From the NCBI GenBank assembly GCA_964486155.1, contig CAZAKQ010000009.1, positions 1 to 24,349 on the forward strand: 24,349 nt of DNA, in the 5' to 3' direction. Numbering within the stretch: the first letter of the stretch is position 1; each line of letters begins with the position of its first letter. The notes beneath the pieces were generated by a model. It made no database searches. It saw only the letters and a list, made by a program, of their open reading frames with translations, and was not told the origin of the DNA. The position numbers were made by a program, and so were the translations under genes. The DNA is from JAHITU01 sp964486155 (GTDB lineage: Bacteria; Patescibacteriota; Minisyncoccia; Phycocordibacterales; UBA12079). Shown here piece by piece: positions 21,214 to 24,349 of this stretch.

Positions 21214-21708
21214 TCAAATGTCTTTTTCATCCTCTTTTTTTGTTGAAAAAGGAATAATTCCTCCTTTGAGTTTAATGTGTTCATAATAAACACGAGTTTC
21301 TTTACCTTCAGGGTTAATTCCTTCAATAAAATGGTCTTCAACTTTCAAAGTGTTTTCGATAATGATTTTTTCTCCCCCATTGTTTAAAATGATTTTGATG
21401 GGTTCTTTGAAATCCTGAAATGCATTCAGGAGATTTTTGAAAAAAAACATCCTGATTTTTTCAACGAGATCAATCAAATATTTTTGAGTGTTCTCCAGAG
21501 TTTCAACACGAATAGTTGACTCAATCATTTTTTCCAAACTTTCAACAATGAAACAAACATCTTCGTTTTTTTTAGGAAGTTTGGATTCTTCCAACAGATT
21601 TCCTAATTCCCAAAACACAATCTTAGAAGAAATAAAACCTTCTGCTATTTGAACAAGATGTTCCTTCATTTTTTCTAAAATGTTTATATGATACGGTTTT
21701 TGTTCCAT
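21214..21708 (-). CDS. Orphan helical protein with Shine-Dalgarno site
   Basis: 164 residues from the ATG at 21706-21708; I do not recognise it. A longer frame back to 21825 exists, but its first 39 codons overlap repeat-derived DNA. The internal ATG has AAAGGAG 7 nt upstream, and the sequence MEQKPYHINILEKMKEHLVQ is a natural start. The first 110 residues look helical and amphipathic (IVESLEKMIESTIRVETLENTQKYLIDLVEKI is spread over residues 54-85); the last 50 look beta-rich (IKIILNNGGEKIIIENTLKVEDHF), ending in a charged tail KKEDEKDI. No signal peptide or membrane segment is seen. With the 15915 gene it is one of only two genes here with a clear SD site, and it too has a clean terminator. 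Stop is TGA. Confidence 0.65.
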   Translation of the reverse strand: MEQKPYHINILEKMKEHLVQIAEGFISSKIVFWELGNLLEESKLPKKNEDVCFIVESLEKMIESTIRVETLENTQKYLIDLVEKIRMFFFKNLLNAFQDFKEPIKIILNNGGEKIIIENTLKVEDHFIEGINPEGKETRVYYEHIKLKGGIIPFSTKKEDEKDI

Positions 21709-21880
21709 TTTTTTCTCCTTTTCTTTAAAATTTATGTTTAAAAATACTACTTTTTCTGTTCTGAATATACTTGATTCAGGAGGTTTTGTAAAGCCTGTCC
21801 GCCTTAGGAGGGAGAATCCCGACAAATCTTTACTAGGATTTGTTGGGATTAAAAATTTTAGATTTTGGATTAATTATTTA

Positions 21881-21957
21881 GAGGTCGCAGCTCGGCAATG
21901 GTTTAATAAAACGAATTACTAAAGGTTGCTGGTATACACGTTAAGAGCAACGACCTC
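21881..21957 (+). repeat. Structured repeat, copy 7, with co-varied arms
   Basis: The arms are GAGGTCGCAGCTC and GAGCAACGACCTC, different in sequence from all other copies yet still complementary outside a 2-nt internal loop. The middle AATGGTTTAATAAAACGAATTACTAAAGG aligns with copy 6 (shared runs shorter than 20 nt). Confidence 0.85.
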
Positions 21958-22080
21958 GTTTGTTTCTTTATCATTTATAGGAATGTGAGAGGATTGTAAA
22001 GCTTGCCTGCTGGTAGGCAGATTGTTTGAAAATTGTGAATTGAGAATTGAAAATTAACAAAAATAATCTAAATTTTTCAA

Positions 22081-22100
22081 CCTGCCTGCCGGCAGGCAGG
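22081..22100. repeat. CCTGCCTGCCGGCAGGCAGG palindrome
   Basis: A perfect 20-bp palindrome, directly followed by the minimal GAAGTCC hairpin. Its coding versions give LPAGR peptides, as in xth. Confidence 0.9.
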
Positions 22101-22104
22101 AAAA

Positions 22105-22132
22105 GAAGTCCGACCTCCAAAGGTCGGACTTC
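22105..22132. repeat. Minimal hairpin made of the two arms of the 78-nt repeat
   Basis: GAAGTCCGACCT-CCAA-AGGTCGGACTTC: the arms are present with the whole middle absent, either a deletion derivative or a solo form. Confidence 0.85.
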
Positions 22133-22197
22133 TTTTACGGGTGAGGCTTCGCCTCGCCCGTTACTTTTAATTTTTAATTTATCATTTTTCATTCAAA

Positions 22198-22237
22198 ATA
22201 AAAGGACGATGGGCTTTAGCCCATCGTCCTTTTCTAA
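22198..22237. terminator. Terminator of the 16S transcription unit (bidirectional form)
   Basis: AAAAGGACGATGGGCT and AGCCCATCGTCCTTTT pair perfectly. It lies about 330 nt past the 16S 3' end, so the rRNA transcript seems to stop here without 23S or tRNA. Confidence 0.75.
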
Positions 22238-22566
22238 AAGCTAAGTTTACCTAAAAACCTAACCTGCTAGATAATCCCTTTCTTCTGTTTCATTTCTTTT
22301 TTTCCGCCTCCGCCAGTTGGCGAATGGCGGACTAAATAAATTTAGTGGTCTCAATTTAAGGTTCCGAGACCAACACCTTCTTATGGTTATAGCATAAGAA
22401 TCAACCGTTTAAGCCGTCTTTTTCTTGAAAGAAAAAGACTAGTCGAAAGTAAAAAGTCGAAAGTCGAAAGTAAAAAATTTGCAAGCAAATTTTTTAACTT
22501 TATGGACTTTATGGACTTTGCAAACTTTCCACTAGACATCGTCCTAAGACGATGTTAGCAAGTTCA
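22238..22566. other. 16S 3' trailer, no tRNA or 23S
   Basis: On the minus strand the trailer holds several hairpins: ACATCGTC/GACGATGT (22530-22560), a duplicated TTTCGAC/GTCGAAAG tract (22440-22475), GTCTTTTTCTTTC/GAAAGAAAAAGAC (22415-22440), and GGTCTC/GAGACC (22348-22373). No tRNA cloverleaf or T-arm is seen. Confidence 0.65.
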
Positions 22567-22685
22567 TTTTGAAATAATCCACGACCACCTTCCGGTAGCC
22601 GTACCTTGTTCATTTTGTTACTATCTGCTTAAAGCAGACGATATAACATTTCTGTTATATTCTTTATGTCGCCATAAAGTTCGGA

Positions 22686-23342
22686 CTATATCTCCATCCT
22701 TTCTTTAAAAATTTTACATTTAATCGGATGCCAAGACCCTATAGTCTTAGCAAATTTTGCATGAGATTTGGTTGAGATAAAGAATCTCCAATAATTTGAA
22801 TCAACTCTTTTGCTTGGGTTATGTATTATTCCTGAAAATATACCTAGTTCTAATAAGATTTTTTTGATTTTTCTTAATTTCAAATAGTCTTTTTGAACAA
22901 ATTGAATATAAAATCTATTATCTTCTTTATGTGGTATACCTCCTTCAGCATCAAAGAAACCTCTAATATAACCAATTTTTTCTGATTTTAATTTACAATC
23001 ACTAGGATTAAAATTAAAATCTAAAAATTTAGCTAAAGTTTCTAATGCATACATTTCCCTATCTCTTCCTTCTTTATAAATCCAAGATTTATAACCTAAT
23101 TTCTCTAACAAAACCTGAATTGTATCCAACCACTTCTTATATTTCTGGGTAAAACGAAATCTTTTACCTTTATTTAAAGAAGCATCATGTAAAGCCCCTA
23201 AAAGATAAGTTTTAATTTCTCTTTTAGAAACCTTAGAGAAAGGAGCTTGGCGTGTAGTCTCTGAGGGGTCATAGTTTGTTATCAATTCACAAACCAGCGG
23301 ACTTCCCTGCTGATTGTCTGCACCTGTAACATTTTTACTCAT
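22686..23342 (-). CDS. LAGLIDADG homing endonuclease within the 16S intron
   Basis: 218 residues with two LAGLIDADG-type motifs: YLLGALHDAS (46-55) and YIRGFFDAEG (125-134), each followed by the usual beta-strand region (RFRFTQK; FYIQFVQKD). Such enzymes cut the intronless allele and drive intron spread; some also help splicing. In motif 2 the catalytic acid is E133. In motif 1 the expected acidic position holds Ala with an Asp next to it, so one active-site half may be altered. The first 20 residues (ADNQQGSPLV) are coded by sequence that looks like the intron core, so coding and ribozyme functions overlap. The promoter is TGATATAAT 6 nt before ATG, giving a leaderless mRNA independent of rRNA transcription. 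Confidence 0.88.
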   Translation of the reverse strand: MSKNVTGADNQQGSPLVCELITNYDPSETTRQAPFSKVSKREIKTYLLGALHDASLNKGKRFRFTQKYKKWLDTIQVLLEKLGYKSWIYKEGRDREMYALETLAKFLDFNFNPSDCKLKSEKIGYIRGFFDAEGGIPHKEDNRFYIQFVQKDYLKLRKIKKILLELGIFSGIIHNPSKRVDSNYWRFFISTKSHAKFAKTIGSWHPIKCKIFKERMEI

Positions 23343-23357
23343 ATGATAATTATATCA
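23343..23357 (-). promoter_or_regulatory. Leaderless extended -10 promoter of the endonuclease inside the 16S intron
   Basis: TGATATAATTATCATATG: TGn plus TATAAT (23354-23349), 6 nt, then ATG. It is nearly the same as the xth promoter. Confidence 0.7.
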
Positions 23358-23755
23358 TATAAAGTAGTTCAGGATTCTCAGAGTTTCCAGCATACAGCCG
23401 AGTTTTTCACAAGAAATTACTCTCTTGCGGTCGCAACAAATTTACGACTTACACCTTGTTACCGATTTTACCTTAGTTCGCCATAAAGACGACTGTCGGG
23501 CACCTCCGGCTCCCTTGTGTTGACGGGCGGTGAGTACAAGACTCGAGAACGTATTCACCGCAGTATAGCTGACCTGCGATTACTAGCGATTCCAACTTCA
23601 TGAGGGCGAGTTTCAGCCCTCAATCCGAACTGAGGATGTGTTTGAAGGATTGGCTCAGAATTACTTCGTCGCAACCCGTTGTCACACCCATTGTATCATG
23701 TGAGCAGCCCAAGGCATCAAGGGTCATGCTGACCTGGCGTCATCCCCACCTTCCT

Positions 23756-23885
23756 CCCCTCACCCAGAAAACCATTACAATTACTTAGTAAAAACAAAAA
23801 TATTGCTTTCTTTTCATAACCATAAGATTTCCAAACAAATCATCACTGTAAGCCTTTAGCTTACGATGATTTTCTGGGTGAGGGG
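23756..23885 (-). other. Expanded helix 40 / intervening sequence in 16S rRNA
   Basis: CCCCTCACCCAGAAAA (23756-23771) and its exact complement (23870-23885) form a 16-bp stem where other 16S rRNAs have a small hairpin (CCAGTGATAAACTGG in E. coli). The loop of about 98 nt is AT-rich and contains another hairpin, GTAAGC/GCTTAC. It may be cut out by RNase III, as in other intervening sequences, or kept as an expansion. Confidence 0.8.
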
Positions 23886-24224
23886 CGGTCTCGTCTGACA
23901 CGTATAACAGACGATAAGGGTTGCGTTCGTTTCCTCACTTAAGAGAACATTTCAAAACACGAACTGACGACGGCCATGCAACACCTGTCAAACCTGAAGG
24001 TTCTTTCGTTTCTGAAAGAACATACGGATTGATGTCTAGCCTTGGTGAGGTTCTTCGTGGATTGTCGAATTAAGCCACGTGATCCACCGCTTGTGCGAGT
24101 CCCCGTCTATTCCTTTGAGTTTTAAGCTTGCGCTCGTACTACCCAGGCGGTTCACTTAACGCGTTAGCTGTGCCTCTCAGAGGGTCGATACTCCGAAAAG
24201 CTAGTGAACATCGTTTAGGGCGTA

Positions 24225-24256
<32 letters not shown>

Positions 24257-24349
24257 TACGCTTTCGTGTCTCAGCGTCAGAAATGTGCCAGTGAATTGCC
24301 TTCGCTTTTGGTGTTCCCCATAATATCAACGGATTTCACCCCTACACTA

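Larger units (their letters stand above)
21709..22197. other. Repeat-rich intergenic region between the orphan gene and the 16S terminator
   Basis: No convincing gene is seen. It contains the SD AAAGGAG (21716-21722), a hairpin CGACAAATCTTTAC/AGGATTTGTTG (about 21820-21845), 78-nt repeat copy 7 (21881-21957), CCTGCCTGCCGGCAGGCAGG (22081-22100) and a minimal GAAGTCCGACCT hairpin (22105-22132). Confidence 0.7.
22611..23443 (-). mobile_element. Group I intron in 16S rRNA (after position 1498), encoding a homing endonuclease
   Basis: 833 nt. The 5' exon ends GTCGT, which pairs with GCGAC 9 nt into the intron to form P1 with the U-G wobble at the splice site. The intron ends in G just before AACAAGG, as group I introns require. 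GATATAGTCC, a typical group I S segment, lies near 22680-22690, overlapping the end of the endonuclease gene. Further hairpins (ATATAACAG/CTGTTATAT-like, GTCTGCTTTAAGCAGAT) precede the 3' splice site. The position lies between the decoding helix 44 and helix 45. Confidence 0.85.

Noticed and set aside
21709..21825. Upstream extension of the 21214-21708 gene to an ATG at 21825
   Set aside because: The extra 39 codons cover repeat-like DNA, while the internal ATG at 21708 has a well-spaced AAAGGAG.
21734..22244. Short frames on both strands (21734-21922, 21971-22192, 22047-22244)
   Set aside because: They consist of palindromic repeats (LPAGR-type peptides from CCTGCCTGCCGGCAGG) and spacer DNA; no initiation signals.
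22238..22566. tRNA genes after 16S
   Set aside because: Hairpins are present, but there is no cloverleaf, no TTCGA-type T-loop and no acceptor pairing.
23600..23788. 62-codon plus-strand frame
   Set aside because: It is antisense to 16S rRNA and its expanded helix 40.

Overview
The window is an AT-rich bacterial chromosome segment that most resembles a Candidate Phyla Radiation (Patescibacteria, Parcubacteria-like) genome. The reasons are a 16S rRNA gene interrupted by a homing-endonuclease intron, a transketolase encoded as a separate C-terminal half, a tail-fibre-like surface protein with VGIGTTTP repeats, and pervasive short palindromes that also intrude into reading frames. The lineage is inferred from this style of gene content, not from a database match. 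UGA appears to be a normal stop (3440-3442 and 21214-21216), and no conserved gene has an in-frame UGA.

Layout, nearly all on the minus strand. 1-3028: 5' part of a very large secreted repeat protein running off the left edge. 3440-4177: REP-associated (RAYT, Y1) transposase among palindromes. 4359-6089: pyrG. 6682-11790: ftsX, ftsE, prfA, rpmE and a secreted coiled-coil/lytic transglycosylase, a division and cell-wall group with translation genes between. 12206-12880: bL25. 13357-14244: class II aldolase, divergent from a PfkB sugar kinase (14558-15586, plus strand). 15915-18903: small orphan protein, transketolase C-half, NYN nuclease, exonuclease III. 18970-19253: unassigned structured RNA on the plus strand with its own promoter and terminator. 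19952-20704: membrane-anchored SNase-like nuclease. 21214-21708: orphan protein. 22567-24349: 3' part of 16S rRNA with an 833-nt group I intron and an expanded helix 40. No 23S, 5S or tRNA follows the 16S gene in the window.

Three themes stand out. (1) Repeats: a roughly 78-nt structured element occurs seven times in one orientation, and its two stems show compensatory changes; a second palindrome family with ACTTGG/CCAAGT arms surrounds and penetrates the RAYT gene and sits in frame in pyrG, tkt and xth. (2) Expression: the 16S 3' tail reads GGATTATTTC where GGATCACCTCC is expected, most genes lack a Shine-Dalgarno (SD) site, and at least four have a TATAAT box 6-7 nt before ATG, implying leaderless mRNAs; two orphan genes nevertheless have good SD sites. 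(3) Mobile parts in the ribosomal gene: the group I intron sits at the decoding site (after U1498) and its endonuclease has a leaderless promoter of the same type.

Metabolically, the aldolase, the PfkB kinase and the half transketolase fit a reduced glycolysis/pentose-phosphate network. FtsEX and the coiled-coil transglycosylase probably act together in peptidoglycan cleavage at division.
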